64,000 nt of DNA from an uncultured Pelagibacteraceae bacterium. GTDB taxonomy: Bacteria > Pseudomonadota > Alphaproteobacteria > Pelagibacterales > Pelagibacteraceae. Under the pieces are notes generated by a model, which worked only from the letters and a program-made list of their open reading frames with translations, had not been told where the DNA came from and did no database searches. This document shows, piece after piece, positions 52,733-63,099 of this stretch. Every line of letters begins with the position of its first letter. Positions within the stretch are counted from its first letter, which is position 1. A program made the translations under genes and the position numbers. The stretch lies in assembly GCA_902578265.1 (NCBI GenBank), contig CACHCA010000003.1:1-64000 (forward strand). The letters run 5' to 3'.

Positions 52733-54856
52733 ATGATACAAAGTGATAAATTTGATTCAGTTAATATGGATATAAAAAAAATCACCATTATGGCTTTTGT
52801 TTTTATTATAAAAAGATTATCAGAAATATTTGGTGTTATAATCTCTATATCTGGTTTACTCCTATTTATTTCCTTAATTTCTTACTCTCCAGAGGACCCA
52901 AATTTTATATTTCCAGAAAATATGGAAATTAAAAATTGGTTAGGTTTCAGAGGGAGTTATATTTCGGACCTTTTTTTTCAATCTGTCGGATTAACCTCTT
53001 TTTTATTCTCATTTACACTGATTTTTACAGGTATAAATATTTTTTCAAACAAAGATTTTTTTTTAATAATTGAGAATATTTTTTATTCAATATTATACCT
53101 TCTATTTGGTTCTCTTTTTTTAAGTTTTTTTTATAACACCACGTTTGCTTTATTTATCAATGGTAATGGAGGTTTTATTGGATCTTATCTAAGTGACAAT
53201 GTATTCAAGAATCTAATTAATTTTAATGAGATTATATCATACTATTTTTTAATTATATTAGTTTCGATACTATTCTTATTAAGTATTAATTTTAGTCTAA
53301 AAAAAGTTTTTATTTTTTTTAAAAAAATTAATTTATATTTAAATAAAAATGAAAAAAACTATACAGATAAAAGTGAAGTAATTAATGAGTATATTCCTCA
53401 GGAAGAAATCAAAAACTTAATTCAAGAAGACTTGCCTTTTATCAAAGCTGAAGAGATTAATAATAAAAAAGATAAATTAAAATTTAATTTACCACCTTTA
53501 GATTTACTAAAAGTTCCCTCAAAAAAAGAGAGGGAGAACTCTGAAAAAAATCAATTTTCTGATCCAGAATTTTTAGAAAAAATATTGTTAGATTTTGGGG
53601 TTAGTGGAAAAATAAAGAAAATCAGCCATGGACCAGTGGTTACACTGAACGAATTTGAACCTGCAGCTGGAGTAAAAGTATCAAAGATAATTAATCTTTC
53701 AGATGACATAGCCAGAAATACTAGCTCTGAGTCAGCAAGAATTTCTACTATTCCAGGCAGTAATACAGTTGGAATTGAACTCCCAAACATTACAAGAGAA
53801 AATGTATATTTGAGCGAAATTTTAAATAACTCTGATTTTAAAAAAAAAGATATCAAATTACCTATTGCATTAGGTAAAAGTATTTCTGGTAATCCAATAG
53901 TGGGAGACTTATCATCAATGCCTCACTTACTGATTGCAGGGACAACTGGATCAGGAAAATCAGTATGTATAAATACAATTATATTATCTCTTCTTTTTAG
54001 ACACACTCCAGAGAAATGTAAATTTATTTTGATAGATCCTAAGATGTTAGAACTATCAACTTATGAAGGAGTCCCTCATTTATTATGTCCGGTAATTACT
54101 GAAGCTAAAAAAGCTGCTTCAGTTTTAGGTTGGGTAGTTAAAGAAATGGAAAGTAGATACAGATTAATGACTAGGGAAGGGGTGAGAAATATTGATGGAT
54201 ATAACTCCAAACACAAACTTCCAATGCCATACATAGTTGTCGTCGTTGATGAGATGTCAGATTTGATGCTAGTGGCTGGAAAGGAGATTGAAAATTATAT
54301 TCAGAAATTGTCACAAATGGCTAGAGCTGCTGGTATACACATTATCATGGCTACTCAAAGACCAAGTGTCGATGTTATAACTGGGACTATAAAAGCAAAT
54401 TTTCCTACTCGTATATCCTTCCAAGTAACTTCTAAAATAGACAGTAGAACAATTTTAGGAGAACAGGGTGCTGAACAATTATTAGGAAAGGGAGATATGC
54501 TTTATATGTCCTCAGCTAATAGAATTGTAAGAATACATGCACCATTTGTATCTGACAATGAAATCGAAAAAATTAACACTTCTCTGAGATCTCAAGCAGA
54601 GCCAGATTATGTTGATGAAATCCTAAATTTTGCTGATGAGAAGGAAATTGGAGATAGCTCAAAAAATCTTAATGATAAAGATGAACTTTACCAAACCGCG
54701 CTAGAAATAATAAAATCAGAAGGCAAAGCATCTACATCTTTTTTACAAAGGAAACTTCAAATTGGATATAATCGTGCAGCAAGAATTATTGATATGATGG
54801 AAGCAGAGGGAGTTGTGAGTAAAGCTAATCATGTTGGGAAACGTGATGTTCTTTAA
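52733..54856 (+). CDS. ftsK: DNA translocase FtsK
   Basis: FtsK couples division to chromosome segregation and dimer resolution. The 707-residue protein has four N-terminal membrane helices (about 24-200), a short charged linker, the alpha/beta motor domain with Walker A GTTGSGKSVCIN (about 403-414) and DEMSDLM in Walker B, and a C-terminal gamma winged helix (LQRKLQIGYNRAARIID) that reads KOPS. It is slightly shorter than most because of a short linker. lolA follows with a one-base overlap. Confidence 0.95.
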   Translation: MIQSDKFDSVNMDIKKITIMAFVFIIKRLSEIFGVIISISGLLLFISLISYSPEDPNFIFPENMEIKNWLGFRGSYISDLFFQSVGLTSFLFSFTLIFTGINIFSNKDFFLIIENIFYSILYLLFGSLFLSFFYNTTFALFINGNGGFIGSYLSDNVFKNLINFNEIISYYFLIILVSILFLLSINFSLKKVFIFFKKINLYLNKNEKNYTDKSEVINEYIPQEEIKNLIQEDLPFIKAEEINNKKDKLKFNLPPLDLLKVPSKKERENSEKNQFSDPEFLEKILLDFGVSGKIKKISHGPVVTLNEFEPAAGVKVSKIINLSDDIARNTSSESARISTIPGSNTVGIELPNITRENVYLSEILNNSDFKKKDIKLPIALGKSISGNPIVGDLSSMPHLLIAGTTGSGKSVCINTIILSLLFRHTPEKCKFILIDPKMLELSTYEGVPHLLCPVITEAKKAASVLGWVVKEMESRYRLMTREGVRNIDGYNSKHKLPMPYIVVVVDEMSDLMLVAGKEIENYIQKLSQMARAAGIHIIMATQRPSVDVITGTIKANFPTRISFQVTSKIDSRTILGEQGAEQLLGKGDMLYMSSANRIVRIHAPFVSDNEIEKINTSLRSQAEPDYVDEILNFADEKEIGDSSKNLNDKDELYQTALEIIKSEGKASTSFLQRKLQIGYNRAARIIDMMEAEGVVSKANHVGKRDVL

Positions 54857-55404
54857 TGAGAAATAGATTAATCATCTTATTTTTATTATTTTCAATCGTT
54901 GATGCCTCGGCATCTATCAAAGATGAAATAGTCCAAAACTTAAAATCTACAGAAAATTTAACATTTAATTTTGAGCAAAATGTCAACGGCAAAACTGAAA
55001 ATGGCTATTGTGCATTATCATATCCTAAAAAAATTTTTTGTAGATATAATTTAAAAAACAATAAAATTTTAGTTTCTAATGGAAAGTCAATAGTAATTAA
55101 AACTACAAATAGTTATTATCTTTATCCGCTTGAAAGAACACCGCTAAATTTAATACTAAATAAAAATTTTTTAGTGAATAAAATCAAGAGCTTGAATGAA
55201 AGAATTTTAGATAATAAATTTGTAAATTTTAAATTTTCTGAAGCTGATTTTCAGGTAAATTTATTTTTTGATTATAAAACTCTTAACCTAATAGGATGGC
55301 AAACTACCGATATCTATCAAAATCTTAGTATCACCTTCTTAGCTTCCGTTAAAAAAAACCAAAAATTAGATAACAGTTTATTTATTCTTCCTAAACAAAA
55401 TTAA
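54856..55404 (+). CDS. lolA: Outer membrane lipoprotein carrier LolA
   Basis: LolA shuttles lipoproteins across the periplasm from LolCDE to the outer membrane. The 182-residue protein has a signal peptide (about 1-18) and the half-barrel with LTFNFEQNVNGK, GYCALSYPKKIFCRY, VSNGKSIVI and YYLYPLERTPL; the family position after ftsK is also conserved in alphaproteobacteria. Its stop overlaps the GNAT gene by 4 bp. Confidence 0.9.
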   Translation: MRNRLIILFLLFSIVDASASIKDEIVQNLKSTENLTFNFEQNVNGKTENGYCALSYPKKIFCRYNLKNNKILVSNGKSIVIKTTNSYYLYPLERTPLNLILNKNFLVNKIKSLNERILDNKFVNFKFSEADFQVNLFFDYKTLNLIGWQTTDIYQNLSITFLASVKKNQKLDNSLFILPKQN

Positions 55405-55904
55405 ATCAAAACAGACTCAGTTTTAAAGACTCTCATGCCTCTAGAAATATAGTTATTTAAAGCATGTTCATGATCTAGAGAACATGTATGTACCCACACT
55501 CGCTTAGTGGTATCTAAAAAAGAATTTTTAATAGCTGATGTTAAAAGAAATGAGCCTAATTTTTTATTTTGATATTCTTTAAGCAAACCTAAATAAGCAA
55601 TCTCTGTCTCCTTTTTTTCCTGGTGAAAAATTAGTTCAAAATAACCAGCAATATCATTGGCTTTTTTAAGGATATATGTTTTTACTTTTTGATCAGAAAT
55701 ATATGCAATCCACTGCTTATCTGTCCAAACTAATCGGTCCGTCCATCGATGTTCTTTACCGATACTTTTATAAAAAAACTTATTTATTTGAAAATCTGCT
55801 GGATCACTTAAATCAATAATGCAGTCTTCTGGAGAAAATTTTGATATTTTTAGATCTTTAAGAGAATTGATTTCTAAGTAATTTCTCTCAACTTTAATAC
55901 TCAC
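55401..55904 (-). CDS. GNAT family acetyltransferase
   Basis: A 167-residue protein with the acetyl-CoA-binding core of the GNAT fold: IAGYFELIFH, EIAYLGLLKEYQNKKLGSFLL (the Q/R-x-x-G-x-G/A segment with KLG) and WVHTCSLDHEHALNNYISRGMRVF. Substrate unknown. Its start overlaps the HIT gene by 4 bp, placing it at the downstream end of the his run. Confidence 0.86.
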   Translation of the reverse strand: MSIKVERNYLEINSLKDLKISKFSPEDCIIDLSDPADFQINKFFYKSIGKEHRWTDRLVWTDKQWIAYISDQKVKTYILKKANDIAGYFELIFHQEKKETEIAYLGLLKEYQNKKLGSFLLTSAIKNSFLDTTKRVWVHTCSLDHEHALNNYISRGMRVFKTESVLI

Positions 55905-56266
55905 TCCACCATCTTTCCAACTTTTTCACCCCCAAACAAATGAAAATGTAAATGAGGCACTTCTTGGCCACCGTGTTCAGAAATATTAGCTAAAGCTCGA
56001 TAACCTTTACCAATATCTACCGACATACCAAGCTTTTTTGCAACTAAATTTATGCCCTTTAATAAACCCACAATCTCCTCTGCAGAGGCTTTTTGACTGA
56101 AATCATCTAGATCAATATATTTTCCTTTAGGAATTACCAATGCATGAATTTTTTTTTGTGGATTTATATCGTGAAAGGATAAAACATATTCATCTTCATA
56201 AATTTTTTTACAAGGTATCTCACCTCTTAAAATTTTAGCAAAAATGTTATTATCATCGTAACTCAT
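55901..56266 (-). CDS. HIT family protein (HINT-like nucleotide hydrolase)
   Basis: A 121-residue histidine-triad protein with NIFAKILRGEIPCKKIYED at the N-terminus and the catalytic triad HLHFHLFGGEK near the C-terminus. HINT enzymes hydrolyse adenosine phosphoramidates. Location: between hisE and GNAT, overlapping each by 4 bp. Confidence 0.94.
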   Translation of the reverse strand: MSYDDNNIFAKILRGEIPCKKIYEDEYVLSFHDINPQKKIHALVIPKGKYIDLDDFSQKASAEEIVGLLKGINLVAKKLGMSVDIGKGYRALANISEHGGQEVPHLHFHLFGGEKVGKMVE

Positions 56267-56535
56267 TTTTTCCTTTTATTTAGTTCTTCCATTACATCTT
56301 CAATTTTTACATCATTTGCCTCTAGATACATTATCAAATGATAAAAAACATCAGCTGCTTCATGAATTTTGTTTGAATTTTTTTCTACTGCCTCAATAAG
56401 TTCATTAATTTCTTCTAGGACCTTTTCTTTACTCAAAGATTTATCACTAAGTAATTTATTTGTGTAAGAACCATCTACAGGAGTTTTTTTCCTCTCTCTT
56501 GCAAGATTAAATAAGCTTTCTAAAGTATTGAGCAT
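56263..56535 (-). CDS. hisE: Phosphoribosyl-ATP pyrophosphatase
   Basis: HisE hydrolyses phosphoribosyl-ATP to phosphoribosyl-AMP, the second step of histidine synthesis. The 90-residue protein is all helical with LFNLARERKK, GSYTNKLL and EVLEEINELIEA followed by EAADVFYHLIMYL, the metal-binding acidic helices. No hisI is adjacent, so the next step is encoded elsewhere. Confidence 0.93.
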   Translation of the reverse strand: MLNTLESLFNLARERKKTPVDGSYTNKLLSDKSLSKEKVLEEINELIEAVEKNSNKIHEAADVFYHLIMYLEANDVKIEDVMEELNKRKK

Positions 56536-56536
56536 A

Positions 56537-57292
56537 TTAAATTCTAACAGGTATTCCTTTTGAGTCCAAATAATCCTTAGCTTCTTTTAACGAGTATTTT
56601 CCATAGTGAAATATAGAAGCTGCCAAAACTGCACTAGCTTGTCCTAATCTAATTCCATCCACCATATGATCTAAATTACCCACCCCGCCAGATGCAATAA
56701 CTGGAATATTTACTTTAGATGAAATTTTTGACATTAGGTCAATATCATAACCTACTTGTGTTCCATCTCTGTCCATAGAAGTTACTAATAGTTCCCCCGC
56801 ACCATTTTTTTCCATTTGTTCTGCATACTCTAATGCATCAATGCCGCTATTATTTCTTCCTCCGTGAGTAAAGACTTCCCATTTATTTCCATTTTTTTTA
56901 GTATCGATTGCAACTACAATACATTGAGACCCAAATTTTTTTGAACTATCTACAACCACTTTTGAATTTTCAACCGCCGCAGTGTTAATAGAAACTTTAT
57001 CAGCACCACAATTAAGTAATTTGTTAATATCCTCAACACTTCTAACACCACCTCCTACAGTTAACGGCACAAAACACTTTTTTGAAGTTTTCTCCACAAC
57101 ATCATAAATAGTATCTCTATTTTCATTAGACGCAGTAATATCTAAAAAACAAATTTCATCTGCTCCACCATCGCTATAAATTTTTGCTTGTTCCACAGGG
57201 TCTCCTGCATCTTTTAGATCAACAAAATTTATTCCTTTAACAACGCGACCGTTTTTTACGTCTAAGCAAGGTATTATTCTATTTTTAAGCAT
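56537..57292 (-). CDS. hisF: Imidazole glycerol phosphate synthase subunit HisF
   Basis: HisF is the cyclase half of the glutamine-dependent synthase. The 251-residue TIM barrel has [15 protein letters not shown] with the catalytic Asp11, [13 protein letters not shown], and [21 protein letters not shown] with the second catalytic Asp about 130. Overlaps hisA by 8 bp. Confidence 0.97.
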   Translation of the reverse strand: MLKNRIIPCLDVKNGRVVKGINFVDLKDAGDPVEQAKIYSDGGADEICFLDITASNENRDTIYDVVEKTSKKCFVPLTVGGGVRSVEDINKLLNCGADKVSINTAAVENSKVVVDSSKKFGSQCIVVAIDTKKNGNKWEVFTHGGRNNSGIDALEYAEQMEKNGAGELLVTSMDRDGTQVGYDIDLMSKISSKVNIPVIASGGVGNLDHMVDGIRLGQASAVLAASIFHYGKYSLKEAKDYLDSKGIPVRI

Positions 57293-58001
57293 CTTCTTTT
57301 ACTAATTCCTCTAATTTTATATCTCCATCATAAATAGCTTTACCAACTATTATACCCTCAACATTTTCTAACTTCTTTGCTTTCTTGATGTCATCTATTG
57401 ATGAAACTCCACCAGATATAATCACTGGACAGTTCGACATTTTAGCAACTTTCATTGTTTCATCAAAATTTGGACTTTGTTTCATACCATCCCTATCTAT
57501 ATCAGTATAAATCAATCTACTAACACCATAGTCGTTGACTTCTTTCAAGTAATCTAAAGTTAATTGATTAGAGTTCTCTTTCCATCCAGATAATGACAAA
57601 TACCCATCTTTGGCATCTAAACCTAGAGCAATATGATTTTGAAATTTTTCACATGATTCTCTTAAGAAATTTTTATCTTTAATAGCAGCACTTCCCAATA
57701 TCACTTTCTCTACACCAGCATCAATGTATTTTTGAATACTATCAGAATTTCTAATACCACCACCCACCTCGACGTTTAAATTAAATTTGCCAATTATATC
57801 CTGAATGATATCTAAATTTACTGTTTCACCAGTTAAAGCACCATCCAAATCAACTATGTGTAAATTTTTAAATCCATGATCTTTATATTTTCCTGCTTGT
57901 TCAATTGGAGACAATTCATACTCAGTCTTTTTATCGAAATCTCCTTTAACTAATCTTACACACTTTTTATCTTTAATATCTATTGCAGGAAATATTTTCA
58001 T
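57285..58001 (-). CDS. hisA: Phosphoribosylformimino-5-aminoimidazole carboxamide ribotide isomerase
   Basis: HisA is the 238-residue TIM-barrel isomerase feeding HisF. Seen: [18 protein letters not shown] (Asp8), [13 protein letters not shown], and [15 protein letters not shown] with the second acid near 127. Ends overlapping hisF by 8 bp and lies 1 bp after hisH. Confidence 0.97.
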   Translation of the reverse strand: MKIFPAIDIKDKKCVRLVKGDFDKKTEYELSPIEQAGKYKDHGFKNLHIVDLDGALTGETVNLDIIQDIIGKFNLNVEVGGGIRNSDSIQKYIDAGVEKVILGSAAIKDKNFLRESCEKFQNHIALGLDAKDGYLSLSGWKENSNQLTLDYLKEVNDYGVSRLIYTDIDRDGMKQSPNFDETMKVAKMSNCPVIISGGVSSIDDIKKAKKLENVEGIIVGKAIYDGDIKLEELVKEDA

Positions 58002-58002
58002 T

Positions 58003-58629
58003 TTACAAATTTATAAAATTATCAATTATTTTAAGCCCAATCCTATCACTCTTCTCTGGATGAAATTGGGTTCCAAAAATATTTTCTTTTTCAACAGAGC
58101 AAACAATATTTGATGAATAATCTGTTGTTGCTGAAATCACTTTTTTATCATTTGGAATAAATTCATAGCTATGAACAAAATACATATGAGAATTATTTTT
58201 TATATCCTTAAAAATTTTACTATCTTTTACAATATTAATCTGATTCCAACCAATATGAGGAAGTTTATATTTGCCGTTCTGATTGTCTATTTTTGAAACT
58301 TTTCCTGAAATCCATCCTAAGCCTTTAGTTTCTGCTTCTTCATAACCAACATCAGCAAACATCTGCAAGCCAACACAAATTCCAAGTAGGGGTTTTTTAT
58401 TAGTTATTGCAAATTCATTTAAAGTATCTGTGAGACCTTTAATTTTATTCAAGGCATCCACACAACTTTTAAATGAGCCCTGCCCTGGTAAAACTACTTT
58501 GTCACTTGATTTTATCTTATTTAAATCTGAGGCAACCTCGATAGTTACTTTATCTTTTGCAACTTCTTTAAAAGAGTTTATTACCGAGCTTATATTACCC
58601 GATTTATAATCAACAATTGTGACGTTCAT
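58003..58629 (-). CDS. hisH: Imidazole glycerol phosphate synthase glutaminase subunit HisH
   Basis: HisH supplies ammonia from glutamine. The 208-residue class I glutaminase has DYKSGNISSV, VVLPGQGSF, the nucleophile in GICVGLQMF and the His-Glu pair in QFHPEKS near the C-terminus. Between hisB (5 bp) and hisA (1 bp). Confidence 0.97.
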   Translation of the reverse strand: MNVTIVDYKSGNISSVINSFKEVAKDKVTIEVASDLNKIKSSDKVVLPGQGSFKSCVDALNKIKGLTDTLNEFAITNKKPLLGICVGLQMFADVGYEEAETKGLGWISGKVSKIDNQNGKYKLPHIGWNQINIVKDSKIFKDIKNNSHMYFVHSYEFIPNDKKVISATTDYSSNIVCSVEKENIFGTQFHPEKSDRIGLKIIDNFINL

Positions 58630-58634
58630 TAAAC

Positions 58635-59225
58635 TTATAAAGAACCTTTTGTAGAAGGAATCGTTTTTTTATTCCTCGGATCTATTTCTAATGCAGTTCT
58701 TAGAGACCTTGCTAATCCTTTGTAGCAAGACTCGATAATGTGATGACTATTATCACCATAAATATTTTCAACGTGTAGAGTAATTCCAGCAGCTTGAGAA
58801 AATGCTTGAAACCATTCTTTAAAAAGTTCTGTATCCATCTCGCCAAGTTTTTCTACCTTTAAATTAACTTTCCAAATTAAGTAAGGTCTATTTGAAATAT
58901 CAATTGCAACACGTGATAAAGTTTCATCCATTGGGATCATCGCATGAGCATACCTTCTGATACCAACAGATTTTTTCAAAGCTTTTTTTAAAGCTTCACC
59001 AATGGCAATTCCTGTATCTTCAGTTGTGTGGTGTAGGTCAATATGAGTATCTCCTTTAGCTTTTATACTCATGTCTATTGAAGAATGCTTTGATAGTTGT
59101 TCGAGCATGTGATTTAAAAAACCTATTCCTGTGTCAATTTTGTATTTACCTTTACCGTCAATATTTAAATCAACACTAATGCTTGTTTCTTTCGTTTTCC
59201 TGCTTATTTTGCCTTTACGCTTCAT
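58635..59225 (-). CDS. hisB: Imidazoleglycerol-phosphate dehydratase
   Basis: HisB here is the single-domain dehydratase (196 residues), not the fused phosphatase form of enterobacteria. Seen: [32 protein letters not shown] and [19 protein letters not shown], the metal-binding His-rich segments. It is the first gene of the run hisB-H-A-F-E and is divergent from hslV with 91 bp between. Confidence 0.97.
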   Translation of the reverse strand: MKRKGKISRKTKETSISVDLNIDGKGKYKIDTGIGFLNHMLEQLSKHSSIDMSIKAKGDTHIDLHHTTEDTGIAIGEALKKALKKSVGIRRYAHAMIPMDETLSRVAIDISNRPYLIWKVNLKVEKLGEMDTELFKEWFQAFSQAAGITLHVENIYGDNSHHIIESCYKGLARSLRTALEIDPRNKKTIPSTKGSL

Positions 59226-59316
59226 AATTAAAAACAGGTATACATATATTATTCAATTATGGCAATAATACTAAACCTGGGCTTGAAGTATCAAATTTAG
59301 TATCCATTTATAAGCT

Positions 59317-59832
59317 ATGACAACGATTGTGTTAGTTAGAAAAAACAACGAAGTGGTAGTAGCTGGTGACGGACAAGTAAGTATGGGCAATACTGTCGTA
59401 AAAAGCACTGCCTCAAAAGTCAGAAAAATTGAGAAGAGAGATGTCGTAGCTGGTTTTGCTGGATCAACAGCTGATGCTTTAACATTGTTTGAGAGATTAG
59501 AGGGAAAATTAGAAAAGCATGCAGGTAACTTATCTAGAGCTGCTGTCGAGTTAGCTAAAGATTGGAGAACTGATAAATATCTAAGAAGATTAGAAGCACT
59601 AATGGCTGTAGGTGACAAGAATAATAGTTATATAATTTCAGGTACTGGTGACGTTCTAGAACCTGAAGGAGATGTTATTGGTATTGGCTCCGGTGGTAAT
59701 TATGCTCTAGCTGCAGGAAAAGTCTTAATGGAAAGTAACATTTCAGCAGAAGAAGTTGCAAAAAAAGCTATAAAAGTTGCAGCTGATATCTGCGTATTCA
59801 CAAATGAAAATGTTAAAGTTGAAAAAATATAA
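59317..59832 (+). CDS. hslV: ATP-dependent protease peptidase subunit HslV (ClpQ)
   Basis: HslV forms the proteolytic core of the HslVU protease. The 171-residue protein starts MTTIVLVRK, where Thr2 becomes the catalytic N-terminal nucleophile. Further marks are [17 protein letters not shown] (catalytic Lys) and [17 protein letters not shown]. It is followed by hslU with a one-base overlap of stop and start. Confidence 0.97.
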   Translation: MTTIVLVRKNNEVVVAGDGQVSMGNTVVKSTASKVRKIEKRDVVAGFAGSTADALTLFERLEGKLEKHAGNLSRAAVELAKDWRTDKYLRRLEALMAVGDKNNSYIISGTGDVLEPEGDVIGIGSGGNYALAAGKVLMESNISAEEVAKKAIKVAADICVFTNENVKVEKI

Positions 59833-61205
59833 TGGATAAATCAAACGTAACTCAATTACATCCTAAAGGAGATCAACAAAAAGAGGAAGCTTCATTAGTA
59901 AGCTCCTTATCACCAAGAGAAATTGTTTCTGAATTAGACAGGTTTGTTGTCGGTCAAAATAAAGCTAAAAGAGCGGTTGCTGTTGCCTTACGAAACAGAT
60001 GGAGAAGACAAGCTTTAAAAGGTGAAATGAGAAATGAAGTTTTACCTAAAAATATTTTAATGATTGGACCAACGGGTGTTGGAAAAACAGAAATTTCAAG
60101 AAGACTCTCTAAATTAGCAGAAGCTCCTTTTGTAAAAGTTGAAGCAACTAGATTTACTGAGGTGGGTTATGTTGGAAGAGATGTGGAACAAATTGTCAGA
60201 GATTTAATTGAAATAGCAATTTCAATGGAAAAAGTTAAAAAAAGAAAAGAGGTCTACGCAAAAGCTCAAAAATTAGCTGAAGAAAAAGTACTAGATGCTT
60301 TAGTTGGAAAAAAAGCAAGTATGGCTACAAGAGAAAGCTTTAGAAAAAGACTAAGAGACGGAGATCTAGATAATAACGAGATAGAGATAGCCGTCAGCGA
60401 AGGTGGTAGTAATAGCACATCATTTGAAATTCCTGGAATGCCTGGTGCTAATGTTGGGATGATTAATATTGGAGAGATGCTTGGAAAATCAATGGGTAAA
60501 CAGGAAAAAAAGAAAAAAATGACTGTAAAAGAATCTCACGAAATTTTGATAAATGACGAATCTGATAAGTTAATTGAACAAGATAAAATAATAAAAGCTG
60601 CAAAAATCTCCACAGAAAACAATGGGATAGTTTTCTTAGATGAAATAGATAAAATTTCTGGAAGGACAGATAGGGTTGGCGGAGATGTATCTAGAGAAGG
60701 TGTGCAGAGAGATTTATTACCTTTAATTGAAGGAACAACAGTTAATACAAAATATGGACCTTTAAAAACTGACCATATATTATTTATTGCATCTGGTGCT
60801 TTCCAATTAGCCAAGCCTTCTGATTTACTTCCAGAGTTACAAGGAAGACTACCAATCAGAGTTGAGCTAGAGGCTTTATCAAGTGAGGATTTCAAAAGAA
60901 TTCTTAAAGAACCTGATTTTAGTTTAATTAAACAGTATATAGCTTTGTTAAAGACTGAAAATGTTGAGCTTGAGTTTACTGAAGATGGGATTGATGCAAT
61001 CGCAAATATTGCGTCAGAGGTAAATGCAACTGTTGAAAATATAGGTGCTAGAAGGTTACACACAATAATAGAAAAAATCCTAGATGAAATTAGCTTCACA
61101 GCAACTGATAGGTCTGGTGAAAAAATCTCAATAAATAAAGAATATATTAATAAAAACCTGGATAATCTTGTTAAGGATACAGATTTATCAAAATTTATTT
61201 TATAA
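59832..61205 (+). CDS. hslU: ATP-dependent protease ATPase subunit HslU (ClpY)
   Basis: HslU unfolds substrates for HslV. The 457-residue AAA+ protein has [24 protein letters not shown] (in part) at the start, Walker [11 protein letters not shown], the intermediate domain (about 115-245), Walker B FLDEIDKI and the C-terminal tail DLSKFIL that docks into HslV. Complete and of normal length. Confidence 0.97.
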   Translation: MDKSNVTQLHPKGDQQKEEASLVSSLSPREIVSELDRFVVGQNKAKRAVAVALRNRWRRQALKGEMRNEVLPKNILMIGPTGVGKTEISRRLSKLAEAPFVKVEATRFTEVGYVGRDVEQIVRDLIEIAISMEKVKKRKEVYAKAQKLAEEKVLDALVGKKASMATRESFRKRLRDGDLDNNEIEIAVSEGGSNSTSFEIPGMPGANVGMINIGEMLGKSMGKQEKKKKMTVKESHEILINDESDKLIEQDKIIKAAKISTENNGIVFLDEIDKISGRTDRVGGDVSREGVQRDLLPLIEGTTVNTKYGPLKTDHILFIASGAFQLAKPSDLLPELQGRLPIRVELEALSSEDFKRILKEPDFSLIKQYIALLKTENVELEFTEDGIDAIANIASEVNATVENIGARRLHTIIEKILDEISFTATDRSGEKISINKEYINKNLDNLVKDTDLSKFIL

Positions 61206-61613
61206 TTTTTTTTTTAAAAAAACATAAAAAGCCCCACTGCCACCATCTGTAATTTCTGCATCAGCTATACTTTTTATTTTTTTCATTAAGCTGGAATTAT
61301 TTTTAATAAAATCAGGAACAGAATTTTTTAAAATACCAAATTTCTTAGAAATATATGGGTCTTTATCGTTCTGGGAATGCAGTCCTTTACCAGTAACTAT
61401 TATAATTTTGGAGACTTTTTGATCAAAACAATCAATTATAAAATTTTCTACTTTTTTGTTTGCTTCATCAAGTGTGTAACCATGAAGATCTAATGATTTA
61501 GTAATATGAAATTTATTCTCTTTTTTTTCTAAATCTTTATTAGGTAATTTTTCATTTTTTTCTAAAAAATTTTTCCAATCTTTTTGATCTTTATCTGAAA
61601 TTTTACTTGTCAA
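61200..61613 (-). CDS. Smr domain-containing protein
   Basis: A 137-residue protein with a charged N-terminal region (about 1-45) and a Smr domain (about 50-137): [30 protein letters not shown] and [14 protein letters not shown]. The Smr fold is linked to mismatch repair and RNA nuclease activity. Located between hslU (6 bp overlap, convergent) and the Tim44-like gene. Confidence 0.9.
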   Translation of the reverse strand: MTSKISDKDQKDWKNFLEKNEKLPNKDLEKKENKFHITKSLDLHGYTLDEANKKVENFIIDCFDQKVSKIIIVTGKGLHSQNDKDPYISKKFGILKNSVPDFIKNNSSLMKKIKSIADAEITDGGSGAFYVFLKKKL

Positions 61614-62210
61614 TTAAGTAAGAGTGTCAACTAACTGCCAGTTTGGATTATTAGTGCTTATATCTCTTGAAAATACCCAAGTATCATAAATCTTTTTAAT
61701 CTTTTCTGGGTCTCCAGAAACTATCTTTTTATCTTTATCCCTGATACAAGTTATTACTTCAGCTACAAATTCTACTGTTACCTGTAAAATTTTTCCTAAA
61801 TACTTGTGCTCTTTTATATTCGCTGAATTTACCCCAATAAAAGTAATTTCGGCAAGATGACCTCTTTTACCTCTCTCTTTAAGTGCGGTATTAAATTGAT
61901 CATAAATTTTATTACTTAATAGAGGCTTACTTGTAGTCAATTTATTATCACTATCGCCGAAGTCTGTAATAATAGTTTCATATGCTATTTTAGCGCCTTT
62001 TAAAAATTCTTTTTTTGCATTTTCATCAAAATCAGTTTTTTTGTTTATTTTTATTTCAGGATTTATATTTTTCAACATTTCCTCAAACTGGGGTGAGGCT
62101 TTTCCATCAAAACCTGTTCTTTTTCCTAGGATTCCCCGTAGCCTTAAAAAAATAAAACCAGCAATCATTGCTAATAAAATAATATCAATATATTCAAAAC
62201 TATAATTCAT
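61614..62210 (-). CDS. Tim44-like domain protein
   Basis: A 198-residue protein with one N-terminal membrane helix (about 7-24) followed by RGILGKRTGFDG and a Tim44-like alpha/beta domain (about 60-198) with VTVEFVAEVITCI and DTWVFSRDISTNNPNWQLVDT. The family is conserved in alphaproteobacteria, and mitochondrial Tim44 is a distant relative. Role at the membrane is unknown. Starts divergently from fxsA, 57 bp away. Confidence 0.88.
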   Translation of the reverse strand: MNYSFEYIDIILLAMIAGFIFLRLRGILGKRTGFDGKASPQFEEMLKNINPEIKINKKTDFDENAKKEFLKGAKIAYETIITDFGDSDNKLTTSKPLLSNKIYDQFNTALKERGKRGHLAEITFIGVNSANIKEHKYLGKILQVTVEFVAEVITCIRDKDKKIVSGDPEKIKKIYDTWVFSRDISTNNPNWQLVDTLT

Positions 62211-62267
62211 ACATTAAACTTAATTACTATGTTGATTAATTTCAACTAACAATTACATTAAAGACAA

Positions 62268-62693
62268 ATGAACACAGTACTTTTAGCTGTTATTTTAATC
62301 CCAATTGTAGAGATTTACCTTTTTATAAAGATTGGGTCTCAAATAGGTGCTTTCAGCACTATATTCTTAGTATTTTTTACTGCGGTTGTGGGCGTGTACT
62401 ATGCCAGATATGAGGGAATTAACACTCTGAGATCTGGAATGATGCAAATAATTAAAAATCAAATTCCAGCCCACGAATTAATTTCTGGTGCTGCAATAGC
62501 ATTTGCGGCCGTTCTGTTAATCATACCGGGATTCGCAACTGACTTGATTGGTTTTCTCTTAATCATCCCAATAACACGAAAATTAATTTTAGGAAAATTT
62601 AATAAAAAATTTGAGAATAAAGATGTAAAAAAGAATGATTTTATTGAGGGAGAATTTGAAGATATAGAAGATGACAATGACAGAAAAATTTAA
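62268..62693 (+). CDS. fxsA: FxsA family membrane protein
   Basis: A 141-residue protein with three membrane segments (about 4-20, 24-44, 75-100) and the family's GSQIGAFSTIFLVFFTAVVG and PGFATDLIGFLLIIP. E. coli FxsA eases phage T7 exclusion by F plasmid, but its normal job is unknown. Ends with an acidic tail. Overlaps secB by 23 bp. Confidence 0.92.
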   Translation: MNTVLLAVILIPIVEIYLFIKIGSQIGAFSTIFLVFFTAVVGVYYARYEGINTLRSGMMQIIKNQIPAHELISGAAIAFAAVLLIIPGFATDLIGFLLIIPITRKLILGKFNKKFENKDVKKNDFIEGEFEDIEDDNDRKI

Positions 62694-63099
62694 AATTTTA
62701 GCAAACTACATCAAAGATATGTCTAGCGAAACACCTGATGTTGAAACTTATATATCTGCCAGAAATAATATTGGTAAATATCAATTAGATATCGATATCA
62801 AATCAATACCCCTTAAAAATAAGATGATTGAAGTGATTATTACACTAAAATTCCAACACAAAGACGCTAAACTTAAAAAATCTCATTTTGAAATTGTATA
62901 CGCGGTAGCTGTAAAAATTGATGAGTCTATAACAGAAAAAAAAGACTTAGAAAAAATTGTGTTATGCGACGTGCCCAATTCGGTTGTTTCAGATATAGAA
63001 AAATCATTTACAGATATGATGAGCAATTCTGGATTTCCTAATATTAAATTAGAAAAAAAAATTGATTTTACAAAACTTTATTTAGAAAGATTAAATTAA
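62671..63099 (+). CDS. secB: Protein-export chaperone SecB
   Basis: SecB holds preproteins unfolded and passes them to SecA. The 142-residue protein resembles alphaproteobacterial SecB in the first half, with the QLDIDIKSIPLKNKMIEV stretch in part and KDAKLKKSHFEIVYAVAV; the second half has FPNIKLEKKIDFTKLYLERL. It starts within fxsA (23 bp overlap), so translation of both is probably coupled. Confidence 0.86.
   Translation: MTMTEKFKILANYIKDMSSETPDVETYISARNNIGKYQLDIDIKSIPLKNKMIEVIITLKFQHKDAKLKKSHFEIVYAVAVKIDESITEKKDLEKIVLCDVPNSVVSDIEKSFTDMMSNSGFPNIKLEKKIDFTKLYLERLN

Noticed and set aside
60536-61099. Minus-strand ORF of 187 residues inside hslU
   Set aside because: It is antisense to a clearly intact hslU with no recognisable domain.
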